This document shows, piece after piece, positions 55,350-64,000 of a DNA stretch of 64,000 nt. Position 1 is the first letter of the stretch. Every line of letters begins with the position of its first letter. Made by a program: the position numbers and the translations under genes. The stretch is from Cypionkella aquatica (GTDB lineage: Bacteria > Pseudomonadota > Alphaproteobacteria > Rhodobacterales > Rhodobacteraceae): assembly GCF_030161095.1 (NCBI RefSeq), contig NZ_BSPP01000010.1:310001-374000 (forward strand). Reading direction: 5' to 3'. Below the pieces are notes generated by a model. That model ran no database searches and was not told the DNA's origin. It worked only from the letters and a program-made list of their open reading frames with translations.

Positions 55350-57203
55350 ATGTCGTATACCCTGCCCCGCCCGATGGCACGTCCCGGCCAGCAACGCCCG
55401 GTTTTCGATGCCCGTATTGGCTCGAACTCGTTTGGAGATCTGCCGGATTGGGATCTGAGCGACCTGTATCCAGCCCCCGATGCGCCGGAATTGCTGCGTG
55501 ATATGGCGTGGCTTGAGACGGCTTGTGCTGATTTCGCCGCGAAATATGAGGGCAAACTGGCAGGGCTGTCAGCCGCTGAGATGTTGGACTGTGTTGCCGC
55601 CTATGAGGCGATTGATGTGACGGCAGGGCGGATCGGGTCTTACGCGGGCCTGCGCTATTACCAGAACACGATGGATTCCGAGCGCGCCAAATTCATGGCG
55701 GATGTGCAGGACAACATCACCAATTTCACCACGCCTTTGGTGTTTTTCAGCCTTGAGTTCAATCGGTTGGATGATGGGGTTTTGGCGGGTCTGACGGCTG
55801 CAAACGCGGATCTTGCCCGCTACACTCCGGTATTTGAACGGATGCGCGCGATGCGGCCGCATCAGTTGTCGGATGAGATGGAAAAGTATCTGCACGACGC
55901 GTCGGTGGTCGGCGCATCTGCGTGGAACAAGCTGTTTGACGAGACAATGGCGGGGCTGATGTTTTCGGTCGCGGGCGAAGAAGAAGAGCTGAACCTTGAG
56001 GCGACGCTGAACCTGCTGACCGACAGTGATCGTGCCAAGCGCGAAGCGGCAAGCCATGCGCTTGCGGCGGTTTTTGACAAACATATCAAGCTGTTCGCGC
56101 GGGTTCATAACACTTTGGCGAAGGAAAAGGAAATTGAGGATCGCTGGCGCAAGATGCCCAGCCCGCAATATTCGCGCCATTTGGCGAACCATGTCGAACC
56201 CGAAGTGGTCGAGGCTTTGCGCAACGCGGTTGTGGCGGCCTATCCCAAGCTGAGCCACCGTTATTACAAGCTGAAAGCCAAATGGATGGGGCTTGACCGC
56301 TTGCAAACATGGGACCGCAACGCGCCTTTGCTGACCGAGGCACCGCGACTTGTGAACTGGGCGGAAGCCACTGAAACCGTGCTGTCGGCCTATGCCGCTT
56401 TTGACCCGCGGATGGCCGAGATAGCCAAGCCGTTCTTCACCGATGGCTGGATTGATGCGGGCGTCAAACCCGGCAAGGCTCCGGGGGCGTTTGCGCATCC
56501 GACGGTGACGACGGTGCATCCCTATGTGATGCTCAATTATTTGGGCAAGCCGCGCGATGTGATGACCTTGGCGCATGAATTGGGCCACGGCGTGCATCAG
56601 GTTCTGGCGGCGGGTCAGGGTGAACTTTTGTCCTCTACCCCGCTGACTTTGGCGGAAACTGCCTCGGTGTTTGGCGAGATGCTGACCTTCCGCAAGCTGC
56701 TGGACGGCGCGAAGACCCCGGCCGAGCGAAAGACCCTGCTGGCGGGCAAGGTCGAGGATATGATCAACACCGTGGTGCGCCAGATCGCGTTCTATGATTT
56801 TGAATGTAAGCTGCATGCGGCACGGGCAGAAGGTGAGCTTACGCCGGATGACATCAACATCCTGTGGATGAGCGTTCAGGCGCAATCCTTGGGCGAAGCC
56901 TTTGATTTCGCAGATGGATATGAGACCTTCTGGGCCTATATCCCACATTTCGTCCACTCGCCGTTCTACGTCTACGCCTATGCGTTTGGCGACGGTTTGG
57001 TGAACGCGCTTTATGCCGCCTATGCCGATGGGCTGCCGGATTTCCAAGAGAAGTACTTTGATATGCTGAAAGCGGGCGGATCGAAGCACCACAAGGAATT
57101 GCTGGCCCCGTTTGGGCTGGATGCCAGCGATCCGAAGTTCTGGGACAAGGGCCTGTCGATGATCGCAGGCTTTATCGACGAGTTGGAAGCGATGGAAGAC
57201 TGA
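55350..57203 (+). CDS. pepF: Oligoendopeptidase F (M3 family)
   Basis: Zinc metallopeptidase of 617 aa that cuts short peptides in the cytoplasm. The zinc site HELGH is at residues 409-413 (LAHELGHGVHQ), and the third ligand lies in AETASVFGEM about 25 residues later. The N-terminal helical half (DLSDLYPAPDAPELL) fits the M3B subgroup. The ATG at 55350 is preferred to 55335 because GAGG lies before it. It is divergent from the ATP-grasp/Anbu operon; both deal with peptides, so a link is possible. Confidence 0.92.
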   Translation: MSYTLPRPMARPGQQRPVFDARIGSNSFGDLPDWDLSDLYPAPDAPELLRDMAWLETACADFAAKYEGKLAGLSAAEMLDCVAAYEAIDVTAGRIGSYAGLRYYQNTMDSERAKFMADVQDNITNFTTPLVFFSLEFNRLDDGVLAGLTAANADLARYTPVFERMRAMRPHQLSDEMEKYLHDASVVGASAWNKLFDETMAGLMFSVAGEEEELNLEATLNLLTDSDRAKREAASHALAAVFDKHIKLFARVHNTLAKEKEIEDRWRKMPSPQYSRHLANHVEPEVVEALRNAVVAAYPKLSHRYYKLKAKWMGLDRLQTWDRNAPLLTEAPRLVNWAEATETVLSAYAAFDPRMAEIAKPFFTDGWIDAGVKPGKAPGAFAHPTVTTVHPYVMLNYLGKPRDVMTLAHELGHGVHQVLAAGQGELLSSTPLTLAETASVFGEMLTFRKLLDGAKTPAERKTLLAGKVEDMINTVVRQIAFYDFECKLHAARAEGELTPDDINILWMSVQAQSLGEAFDFADGYETFWAYIPHFVHSPFYVYAYAFGDGLVNALYAAYADGLPDFQEKYFDMLKAGGSKHHKELLAPFGLDASDPKFWDKGLSMIAGFIDELEAMED

Positions 57204-57208
57204 AGCCG

Positions 57209-57285
57209 CGCCGCCCCGGGCTTGATCCGGGGCCTTGTGGCATAAAAACGCCGCCCCGGATCAGGTCCGGGGCGGCGTCTTTTTA
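57209..57285 (+). terminator. Terminator after pepF made of a dispersed inverted repeat
   Basis: The repeat of 1671-1738 recurs here: arm 57209-57233 and a second, self-complementary part CGCCGCCCCGGATCAGGTCC and on (57249-57277). The latter ends in TCTTTTTAT, giving a strong terminator for pepF, and would also serve the convergent oxidoreductase gene. Confidence 0.8.
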
Positions 57286-57302
57286 TCAGTCAACTCAAGT
57301 GC

Positions 57303-58292
57303 TTACAGGCTGATGTTCACGCCGACTTTGTAAACGGTATCCATCATCGCTTGCGTGCCTTTGACAAATTCCAGCGGGCACGGATAAGCGACACCCTCGC
57401 GGATCGAACGGCCAAAAGCCTCAACCTGCAGCACATAATGGCTGGAGGTCGGGAAACGCTCGGTGGTGACTTTGTTGCCGTTCTGGTGCAGTTCAATCTC
57501 GGCAATGTCGTTGTAGTTGGCGTTGAACGGGCCGCCGTCAAGGCGGATCATGCCCTTGTCACCTTGGAACACCACGGTTTGGCGATTATAGGCGCGCATC
57601 GAAGTCATCGAGCCATAGGTGAAGCGGCCATGCGGACCGTCCATGATGCCTGCAACTTGGGCGAAAGTATCGACGCCGTTTTCAAGGATCAATCGCGCAG
57701 AAATATCAACGGGTTCGGACCCGGTGGTGAAGCGCGCACAGCCAAAGGTATAGACGCCGATATCGCGCAAGGAACCGCCGCCTGCGTCAGGGCGGTTGCG
57801 GATATTGGTGAGGTCTTCCAGACAGAAGGTGAAGGCGGCATCGACGTGGCGCAACTGGCCGATCTCACCCGCCTCAAGCCATTTTTTCGCCAGCTGCCAC
57901 TGTGGGTGATGCACGATCATATAGGCTTCGGCCGCCAGCAAACCGCTGGCATCGCGGGCGGCGATGATCTGATCAATCTCGGAGGCTTGCAGCGCGATTG
58001 GCTTTTCAGTCAGCACATGCTTGCCCGCGGCAAGGGCTTTCAGCGTCCATTCGACATGCAGATGGTTCGGCAGTGGAATATAGACCGCGTCAATCGACGG
58101 GTCAGCCAGCAAAGCCTCGTAGGTGGAGTGGATTTTCAGGCTGGGGCAAAACGCCTGAAAACCAGCGGCTTTTTCCGGGCTGGAGGTCGCCAAAGCCGCA
58201 AGCTCTGCGCCCTTCGCTGCGTGAATCGCCGGAGCCATTTGCTCTTTCGCGAAATTCGCAGCCCCCAAAACACCCCAACGCACTGGCTTCAT
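57303..58292 (-). CDS. Gfo/Idh/MocA-family oxidoreductase
   Basis: NAD(P)-dependent sugar or polyol oxidoreductase of 329 aa. The Rossmann motif is VRWGVLGAANFAKEQM; the family motif EKPIALQASEI contains the catalytic Lys, and GGGSLRDIGVYTFGCAR follows. Substrate is unknown. The ATG at 58292 has AGGGGGAAG upstream. It stands alone; the pssA gene begins beyond it on the same strand. Confidence 0.88.
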   Translation of the reverse strand: MKPVRWGVLGAANFAKEQMAPAIHAAKGAELAALATSSPEKAAGFQAFCPSLKIHSTYEALLADPSIDAVYIPLPNHLHVEWTLKALAAGKHVLTEKPIALQASEIDQIIAARDASGLLAAEAYMIVHHPQWQLAKKWLEAGEIGQLRHVDAAFTFCLEDLTNIRNRPDAGGGSLRDIGVYTFGCARFTTGSEPVDISARLILENGVDTFAQVAGIMDGPHGRFTYGSMTSMRAYNRQTVVFQGDKGMIRLDGGPFNANYNDIAEIELHQNGNKVTTERFPTSSHYVLQVEAFGRSIREGVAYPCPLEFVKGTQAMMDTVYKVGVNISL

Positions 58293-58352
58293 GATCTTCC
58301 CCCTGATGTGATGGCGCAAGCCTAGCGGGATGGCCATGTTAGCGCAACCAGC

Positions 58353-59126
58353 TTAGGCCTCGTTCTGGGGATCTTCACTGATTTTGCGCGGTTTTTTGAT
58401 GAACGTATAGGCCAAGGCCACCAGATAAGCGCAATCGACCAAGGCCAGAGTGATCCAAGGATAGGTCAACAGGGCCGCCACAACGCCGACAAAGGCCAAG
58501 AGCACAAAGCTGACATTTTCGGCATAGATCGTGGCGCGTTTGAACGACGGGGTGCGAAACCGCCCCACCATCAGCGCGCCAACGCAGGCCATCCAAAGCG
58601 CGACCAGCCAGGTTGCATGCGGCTGACCATCGCCCAGCGCAAAGGCCAGAAACATCGGCAGCATCACCAGCAGCGCGCCCGCAGGCGAAGGCACACCTTG
58701 GAAGCTGTTGGAATCATTGTCAGGTTGGCGGTTGCCAATGTTAAAGCGGGCAAGGCGCAACAGGCAGGCGACGGCATAGATCAGGCAGGCGATCCAACCT
58801 TCGGCCCGCATGCCTTGCAGCGCCCAAAGGTAGGTGATCAGCGCAGGCGCGACACCGAAGTTGACGAGATCGCACAGGCTGTCAAGTTCAGCGCCCATGT
58901 CGGATTCGCTTTTCAGAAAGCGCGCAAGGCGACCATCAAGGCCATCCATCACCGCCGCCGCAATGATCAGCGCCACGGCCAGACCAAAACGGCCCTCAAT
59001 CGCAAACCGCACCCCGGTCAGGCCCGCACATAGGGCCGCGACGGTCATGAAATTCGGGATCAACTGCACGATATGCAGCTTTTTGCGCGGACGTCGGCCA
59101 GATTGGGGGGATGGCAAATCGCTCAT
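58353..59126 (-). CDS. pssA: CDP-diacylglycerol-serine O-phosphatidyltransferase
   Basis: Membrane enzyme of 257 aa that makes phosphatidylserine from CDP-diacylglycerol and serine, the first step to phosphatidylethanolamine. The CDP-alcohol phosphotransferase motif DG-x2-GR-x8-G-x3-D-x3-D is seen in [11 protein letters not shown] and GAELDSLCD (residues 60-86). About six to eight membrane helices follow. Its start overlaps the psd stop by 4 bp, so psd and pssA form one operon. Confidence 0.92.
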   Translation of the reverse strand: MSDLPSPQSGRRPRKKLHIVQLIPNFMTVAALCAGLTGVRFAIEGRFGLAVALIIAAAVMDGLDGRLARFLKSESDMGAELDSLCDLVNFGVAPALITYLWALQGMRAEGWIACLIYAVACLLRLARFNIGNRQPDNDSNSFQGVPSPAGALLVMLPMFLAFALGDGQPHATWLVALWMACVGALMVGRFRTPSFKRATIYAENVSFVLLAFVGVVAALLTYPWITLALVDCAYLVALAYTFIKKPRKISEDPQNEA

Positions 59127-59815
59127 TCGCGGCTGGCCGCGCGGCGCAGCATATCGCGGTCCAGCTCGGCCAGAACGGTTTCGCCGCCAACCATGGTTTG
59201 ACCGACAGCCACCAGCGGCTCTACCCCGTCTGGCAAATAGACATCAAGGCGCGAGCCGAAGCGGATCAGACCAAAGCGTTCGCCGGTGCGCAGGGATTGG
59301 CCCTCGGACACAAACGGCACGATGCGGCGGGCGACAAGCCCCGCAATCTGCACCACGATCAGGTGGCGCCCATCGGGAAGTTCCAGCAGCAGGCTGTTGC
59401 GCTCGTTATCTTCAGACGCTTTATCGAGCGAGGCGTTAAAGAATTTACCCGGACGATAGGCCATTTTGGCGATGCGTGCGGCAATCGGCGCGCGGTTAAC
59501 ATGGCAGTTGAACACCGACATGAACACCGAAACCCGGGTGAGCGCATCATTGCCCGCGCCCAGTTCCGGCGGCGGCACCGCGCGTTCGATCAGGCTTACC
59601 ACGCCATCGGCGGGCGAGACGATCAGGCCGCGCCCCTGCGGGACCGAGCGTTTCGGATCACGGAAAAAGTAGTAGCACCAGACGGTTGCACCGACGCCCA
59701 GCCAACCCAGCGGATCCCATATCCAGAACAGCACCAAGGTGATCGCGGCAAAGATCGCCACGAATTTATAGCCCTCTCGGTGCATTGGTTTCAGGAAGGT
59801 TTCCAGCATGGTCAT
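59123..59815 (-). CDS. psd: Phosphatidylserine decarboxylase (short, PSD-A type)
   Basis: Membrane-associated enzyme of 230 aa that decarboxylates phosphatidylserine to phosphatidylethanolamine. It cleaves itself at a Gly-Ser bond, giving a pyruvoyl cofactor; the site is GS in [11 protein letters not shown]. Length and N-terminal hydrophobic segment ([18 protein letters not shown]) match the short alphaproteobacterial type. Start at 59815 (or 59809) is chosen by family length. Cotranscribed with pssA. Confidence 0.92.
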   Translation of the reverse strand: MTMLETFLKPMHREGYKFVAIFAAITLVLFWIWDPLGWLGVGATVWCYYFFRDPKRSVPQGRGLIVSPADGVVSLIERAVPPPELGAGNDALTRVSVFMSVFNCHVNRAPIAARIAKMAYRPGKFFNASLDKASEDNERNSLLLELPDGRHLIVVQIAGLVARRIVPFVSEGQSLRTGERFGLIRFGSRLDVYLPDGVEPLVAVGQTMVGGETVLAELDRDMLRRAASRE

Positions 59816-59919
59816 TCGGAGCGCCCTTTTATGGCCCGGCAGTTTGATCCGGCTGTTTAGCCGCTGTGCCGGGCTGACGCAACCTTTGGGCGCTGTTTTA
59901 CGCCCAAAGGAGTTTGCAT

Positions 59920-60816
59920 TTACGCAGGCACAACCATGCCTTTGCCCAGCGCCAGCGAACGCATCCGCTCTTGCAGCTTTTCAAAGGCGCGCACTTCGAT
60001 CTGGCGAATACGCTCACGGCTGACGCCGTAGCTTTCCGACAGCTCTTCCAAAGTGATCGGGGTTTCCGACAGACGGCGCTTCATCAGCACGTCTTTTTCC
60101 CGATCATTCAGCGCCGACATAGCCTGATGCAACAGGTTCATCCGCGTATCGAATTCGTCGCGTGCCTCGTAATCGCCGGCTTGGTCGCTGTCTTCATCTT
60201 CCAGCCAATCCTGCCATTGCGTGGTGCCTTCGCCGTCCGAGCCGACGGTGGCATTCAGCGAGGCATCGCCGCCGGACAGACGCCGGTTCATATCGACGAC
60301 TTCATGCTCAGACACGTTCAGATCGGTGGCGATGCGGGTCACATTTTCGGGCCGCAGATCGCCCTCTTCCAACGCGCCGACCTTGGCTTTGGCCTTGCGC
60401 AGATTGAAGAACAGTTTTTTCTGCGCCGAAGTGGTGCCAAGTTTCACCAACGACCACGAGCGCAGGATGTATTCCTGAATCGAAGCCCGGATCCACCACA
60501 TCGCATAGGTCGCCAACCGGAAGCCTTTTTCGGGGTCAAAGCGCTTGACCGCTTGCATCAGGCCGACATTGGCTTCGGAAATCACCTCGGCTTGCGGCAG
60601 ACCATAGCCGCGATAGCCCATCGCGATTTTGGCGGCCAGACGCAGGTGGCTGGTGACCATCTTATGCGCCGCCGGGCTGTCTTGGTGATCAACCCAGCGC
60701 TTGGCCAGCATATATTCTTCTTCGGGTTCCAGCAGCGGGAATTTGCGGATTTCCTGCATGTAACGGTTCAGCCCCTGTTCCGGGCTTGGTGCTGGCAGAT
60801 TGGCATAGGTGCTCAT
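59920..60816 (-). CDS. rpoH: RNA polymerase sigma factor RpoH
   Basis: Sigma-32 type factor of 298 aa controlling heat-shock genes. Region 2 shows [20 protein letters not shown] and [19 protein letters not shown]; the RpoH box is [12 protein letters not shown]. Region 4.2 is [26 protein letters not shown]. Alphaproteobacteria often have two RpoH copies; which one this is cannot be told here. It lies downstream of no operon partner, with the psd gene after it on the same strand but 100 bp away. Confidence 0.94.
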   Translation of the reverse strand: MSTYANLPAPSPEQGLNRYMQEIRKFPLLEPEEEYMLAKRWVDHQDSPAAHKMVTSHLRLAAKIAMGYRGYGLPQAEVISEANVGLMQAVKRFDPEKGFRLATYAMWWIRASIQEYILRSWSLVKLGTTSAQKKLFFNLRKAKAKVGALEEGDLRPENVTRIATDLNVSEHEVVDMNRRLSGGDASLNATVGSDGEGTTQWQDWLEDEDSDQAGDYEARDEFDTRMNLLHQAMSALNDREKDVLMKRRLSETPITLEELSESYGVSRERIRQIEVRAFEKLQERMRSLALGKGMVVPA

Positions 60817-61101
60817 GTTTGACGCTCCCTCGTTAGCCCGGTGCAGTTTCGCCCCCGGGGCATCGCAACTTATGTATGCCGGACGCAGGGTTCAAGCATC
60901 CTGCACACAACTTGTTTAACGAAAGATGGTTCCGTTTCCGTCGCAGCGAAAGGTTTGTAACATTCCGGTCACGGGAATGTCAGGGCAAGCCGCGTTTTGG
61001 TCATCCTCTGTGCCTGATTATTTCCACCGGAGGTATCCTACATGGGCCATAGGAGCCTCCGGTGGAGATTTTAGACCATTGTGAATGGCCACGGTGGCAA
61101 T
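60817..61101. other. Intergenic region between rpoH and the pseudouridine synthase gene
   Basis: 285 bp. It holds the rpoH promoter region on the rpoH side and a REP-like inverted repeat (61021-61070). No gene seen. Confidence 0.5.
61021..61070. repeat. Diverged REP-like inverted repeat
   Basis: TTTCCACCGGAGG (61021-61033) pairs with CCTCCGGTGGAGAT near 61057-61070. A diverged member of the AAATATCCCCGCCGGAGGC family, between rpoH and the pseudouridine synthase 3' end. Confidence 0.6.
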
Positions 61102-62154
61102 TCAGGTCTTGCCGAGCGCGGCAAGAAGGCCTTGCAGGTCGGCGGGCAAGGGTGAGGTGAATTCGAGCATCTCGCCCGTCACCGGATGCGCGAAGCCAAG
61201 GCTGGCGGCGTGCAGGGCTTGGCGCGGGAAGCTGTTTCCAAGCTCGGCCACTTCGGGGCCAAACAGTTTTGGTGAGACCTTTTTCTTGCCGCCATAGGTC
61301 TGATCGCCGATCAGGCCGTGGCCCGCATAGGCCATATGCACGCGGATCTGGTGGGTGCGGCCGGTTTCCAGCCAACATTCGACCAAGGCAGCACCCCCAC
61401 GGAAATCCTCGACCACGCGGGCGCGGGTGACGGCGTGACGGCCCGAGTGCCAGACGACGGCTTGGCGTTGGCGGTCGGTTTTGTGCCGCTCCAGATGGGT
61501 GGCGATTTTCAGGATGCCACCAGCCTCAAAGCTGATGCCTTGCAGGCCACGGATGCGCGGATCATAGGCCGAGGGCACGCCGTTCACCACTGCCATGTAG
61601 TGACGGTTGACGGTGTGGGCCTCGAACTGCGCAGCGAGGCCGTGATGGGCGCGGTCGGATTTGGCGACCACCAGCAGGCCGGTGGTGTCTTTGTCGATGC
61701 GGTGGACAATGCCGGGGCGACGTTCGCCGCCGATGCCCGACAGCGTATCACCGCAGTGGTGCAAAAGCGCGTTCACCAGCGTGCCCGAGGGCGTGCCGGG
61801 GGCGGGATGCACCACCATGCCTGCGGGTTTGTCGATCACGATCAGATCGCCATCTTCCCAGATCACCGACAACGGGATATCTTCCGGCAAAGTCGCTACA
61901 TCAACGGCGGGAGCGAGGATAAGGGTGTAAACCTCGCCCTCTTTCACCTTGGTTTTTGGATCGGTCACAGCCTGCCCGCCGCGCAACACATCGCCCTCGT
62001 CGATCATCTTCATCAAACGCGAGCGCGATAGCGCTGCATGCTCTGGCACTGCGGCGGCAAGCGCCTTATCAAGGCGTTGCGGGGCGTCTTCACCGATCGT
62101 GATGATCAGCTGACCGCCCGCGCCTGCGTCTTCGTCTTCAAAAGGGCTCGCCAT
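61102..62154 (-). CDS. RluA/RluD-family rRNA pseudouridine synthase
   Basis: Enzyme of 350 aa that isomerises uridines in 23S rRNA. An N-terminal S4 domain (RLDKALAAAVPEHAALSRSR) is followed by the catalytic core with Asp154 in IVHRIDKDTTGLLVV. RluD-like, though RluA or RluC specificity is not excluded. The ATG at 62154 gives the usual length; the frame continues open to 62391 but lies antisense inside the divergent gene. The start codon overlaps the start of the divergent DUF6476 gene within CATG. Confidence 0.9.
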   Translation of the reverse strand: MASPFEDEDAGAGGQLIITIGEDAPQRLDKALAAAVPEHAALSRSRLMKMIDEGDVLRGGQAVTDPKTKVKEGEVYTLILAPAVDVATLPEDIPLSVIWEDGDLIVIDKPAGMVVHPAPGTPSGTLVNALLHHCGDTLSGIGGERRPGIVHRIDKDTTGLLVVAKSDRAHHGLAAQFEAHTVNRHYMAVVNGVPSAYDPRIRGLQGISFEAGGILKIATHLERHKTDRQRQAVVWHSGRHAVTRARVVEDFRGGAALVECWLETGRTHQIRVHMAYAGHGLIGDQTYGGKKKVSPKLFGPEVAELGNSFPRQALHAASLGFAHPVTGEMLEFTSPLPADLQGLLAALGKT

Positions 62155-62470
62155 GACTGACACTCCGATCGAGCCGGGCTTGCCGCCCTCGCTCCGCTTG
62201 CTGAAAGGGTTGGTGATCGTGCTGATGATCACCATGATTGTCGGTGTCATAACCGTGGTCGCGCTGCTTGTCACCCGCATGCCGGATATGCGCGCCCGCG
62301 CGCCGGAGTTGCCCACAAGTTTGCAGATGCCCAGCGGCGCTGTGGCGCAGGCAGTGACGATGGGCACGGGCTGGATTGGCGTGGTCACCACTGATCAGCG
62401 GATTTTGATTTTTACGCCGCAGGGGCAGTTGCAGCAGGAAATTGCCATCGCTCCAAACCCCGTGCCCTAG
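62153..62470 (+). CDS. DUF6476-like single-pass membrane protein
   Basis: Protein of 105 aa with one helix at about residues 18-42 (LLKGLVIVLMITMIVGVITVVALLV) and a periplasmic beta-rich part with VTMGTGWIGVVTTDQRILIF. I recall this small protein, assigned to DUF6476, beside rluA-type genes in Rhodobacterales. Function unknown. Start shares CATG with the divergent pseudouridine synthase start. Confidence 0.8.
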   Translation: MTDTPIEPGLPPSLRLLKGLVIVLMITMIVGVITVVALLVTRMPDMRARAPELPTSLQMPSGAVAQAVTMGTGWIGVVTTDQRILIFTPQGQLQQEIAIAPNPVP

Positions 62471-62534
62471 TGGTTTTGCTTGACCACTGGCCGCGCGTGA
62501 TCTTTGCTATCTGCGACGGTTGCGGGGTGCAAAG

Positions 62535-64000
62535 ATGAGGATGTTGCGATTTATCCTGCCCCAAGGCGACACCGCCCGCGCAGAAATTGAGCAACAAGTT
62601 CAGCTGTTGCTGCGGGTAGAGCCGACGCGGCTGCTGACCACCTCGGTGGCCTTTTTACTGACGGCGGTGTTTTTGCCGATCTGGCTGGCGCTGGGCGCGA
62701 TGGGGCTGGATTTGCTGTTGGAAAGCCTTGGCCTGAGGCTGATGCGCAATCTTGATCCGGCGCGGCATCGGCTGCGCTATCTGGCGGCACTGGGCACGGT
62801 CATTCTGAGCGAGGTCAGCTTTGCACTGCCCTGTCTGCTGATCTGGCAACAGGAGGGCGACTTTGCCAAGGCGACAGCGGTGGGTTTGCTGAGCATGACG
62901 CTGTTTCAGCTGAGCACGGTGCGCGCAATCCATCTGCCGTTTGGGATGGCGGGGGCGATTGGGGCCGGATTGGTCGCGGCGATTGGCAATGGCTATTACT
63001 GGTGGCATCAGCAATCTTTACTGGGGTTTGCGATCTCGAGCATGGGGTTGTTGGCAGCACTGGCTTACGCGTTTGGTGCGATGTTTTCCAACCATGCGCT
63101 GCATGTCGAACTGATGCAGCGCGGCGTCAAAGCCGATGCGGCGAACCGCGCCAAGGGGCGGTTTCTGGCACAGATGAGCCATGAGTTGCGCACGCCCTTG
63201 AATGCAATCGTTGGCATGGGCGAGGCCGAATTGGCGCAAAGCCCCGATCCGGCTGCGCGGGCGCGGATGGGCACTTTGGTCGGCTCGGCCATGGATCTGG
63301 CGGCGATCCTTGATGACATTTTGCAAATGGCGGCGGTGGAAGAACAGCAACTGCCGATCCGCCCGGTGGTGGCGCAGCCTCGGGCGGTGATCGAGGCCAC
63401 GGTGGCTTTGTTTCAGCCGGTGTTTGATCGGGCCGGGCTGTGGCTGCGGCTGGATTTTGTCGATCTGCGCCAAGCGGGCGGCGCAGCTGCGTTGCAGGTG
63501 CCAGAGCATGCGGAATTTGATCCGCAACGGCTGCGGCAATGCCTGTCGAACCTGTTGTCCAATGCGCAGAAATTTACCCAGACGGGGGGCGCATCGGTCC
63601 GGGTCAGCTATCGACCGCAAAGCCTGCGCGCCCCTGGCAAACCAGCGTTCGGGGTGTTGCAGATTGATGTCTTGGACACTGGCAGGGGCATCTCGGCCAT
63701 CGAGCGCGCGACGCTGTTTCGCCCGTTTCAGCGCGGAGACAGCACGCATGCCGGGTCAGGCTTGGGGCTGGCAATCAGCCGGGGCATTGCACAACAGATG
63801 CAGGGCGATCTGGAGTGTCTGCCCAGCCCGACCGGGGCTTTGTTCCGGCTCACCCTGCCGATCCGTCCTGCGGAGATCACCCAGAGCACGCCGGCTGTGG
63901 CAATGGATTTGACCGGTAGGCATATTCTGGTTGTCGATGATATTGCCACCAATCGGCTGGTGGCTGCGACCTATCTGCGCGGCATGCAGGCGCGGGTCGA
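62535..64000 (+). CDS. Hybrid sensor histidine kinase (3' end outside window)
   Basis: Membrane sensor kinase, incomplete at the window edge (488 codons seen). About five or six hydrophobic segments fill residues 30-190 (for example LLTTSVAFLLTAVFLPIWLA and LLGFAISSMGLLAALAYAF). The dimerisation/His box is FLAQMSHELRTPLNAIVGM near residue 216. The ATPase has LSNLLSNAQKFTQTG, DTGRGI and GSGLGLAIS. From about residue 463 a receiver domain starts (HILVVDDIATNRLVAATYL). It is thus a hybrid kinase; a phosphotransfer partner would be elsewhere. An ATG at 62541 is an alternative start. Confidence 0.88.
   Translation, partial: MRMLRFILPQGDTARAEIEQQVQLLLRVEPTRLLTTSVAFLLTAVFLPIWLALGAMGLDLLLESLGLRLMRNLDPARHRLRYLAALGTVILSEVSFALPCLLIWQQEGDFAKATAVGLLSMTLFQLSTVRAIHLPFGMAGAIGAGLVAAIGNGYYWWHQQSLLGFAISSMGLLAALAYAFGAMFSNHALHVELMQRGVKADAANRAKGRFLAQMSHELRTPLNAIVGMGEAELAQSPDPAARARMGTLVGSAMDLAAILDDILQMAAVEEQQLPIRPVVAQPRAVIEATVALFQPVFDRAGLWLRLDFVDLRQAGGAAALQVPEHAEFDPQRLRQCLSNLLSNAQKFTQTGGASVRVSYRPQSLRAPGKPAFGVLQIDVLDTGRGISAIERATLFRPFQRGDSTHAGSGLGLAISRGIAQQMQGDLECLPSPTGALFRLTLPIRPAEITQSTPAVAMDLTGRHILVVDDIATNRLVAATYLRGMQARV

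Overview
The window is a GC-rich stretch of a bacterial chromosome, most likely from an alphaproteobacterium of the order Rhodobacterales (Rhodobacter/Roseobacter relatives). This rests on gene content: rpoH, CarD, a 7Fe ferredoxin, an S4 protein and a Suv3-type helicase side by side; small Rhodobacterales-type proteins (DUF6280-like, DUF6476-like); a PopZ-like protein; and dispersed GCCTCCGGCGGGGATATTT palindromes between genes. I saw no rRNA, tRNA, CRISPR array, prophage or insertion sequence. The ends cut two genes: a DppC-type permease on the left and a hybrid histidine kinase on the right.

Left part (1-25 kb): an ABC permease and L-asparaginase; a DUF3422 protein; pntAB; kynU-kynA for tryptophan breakdown; an L,D-transpeptidase lipoprotein; a D-lyxose isomerase; a class I amidotransferase-like hydrolase; an EamA transporter; a GFA protein; a class V aminotransferase; an MsbA-type ABC exporter with a YgfZ-type folate protein; an inositol-monophosphatase relative; efp; a PopZ-like protein; a TolC outer membrane protein with a PCMT-like methyltransferase; and an unknown membrane protein.

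Centre (25-36.6 kb): a catabolic island. The minus-strand operon runs flavin monooxygenase/Old-Yellow-Enzyme fusion, SDR, MarR regulator, crotonase, acyl-CoA dehydrogenase, cupin, hotdog thioesterase, RidA and aryl-CoA ligase. A divergent plus-strand operon holds enoyl-CoA hydratase, 3-hydroxyacyl-CoA dehydrogenase and a kynureninase-like PLP enzyme. The fusion protein and the ligase fit the aerobic 2-aminobenzoyl-CoA route for anthranilate. A 24-bp segment containing the palindrome ATTTCAAGCTTGAAAT is identical upstream of kynU and in the divergent promoter region of this island. This suggests that tryptophan to anthranilate (KynA, KynU) and anthranilate to central metabolism are one regulon, perhaps controlled by the MarR protein.

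Right part (36.6-64 kb): an O-acetylhomoserine sulfhydrylase; a SIMPL protein; a 1,073-residue bitopic protein that looks like a PilM/GspL-like cytoplasmic part joined to a PilP/GspC-like periplasmic domain; a CPA2 antiporter; CarD; FdxA; the S4 protein and Suv3-like helicase; a TPR protein; SCP2 and an alpha/beta hydrolase; the ATP-grasp / alpha-E / transglutaminase / Anbu operon (a predicted peptide-ligation and proteolysis system); oligoendopeptidase F; a Gfo/Idh/MocA oxidoreductase; pssA-psd for phosphatidylethanolamine; rpoH; a pseudouridine synthase whose start codon overlaps that of a divergent membrane protein; and the hybrid kinase.

All family assignments come from reading motifs and remembered family features. 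No database search was run.
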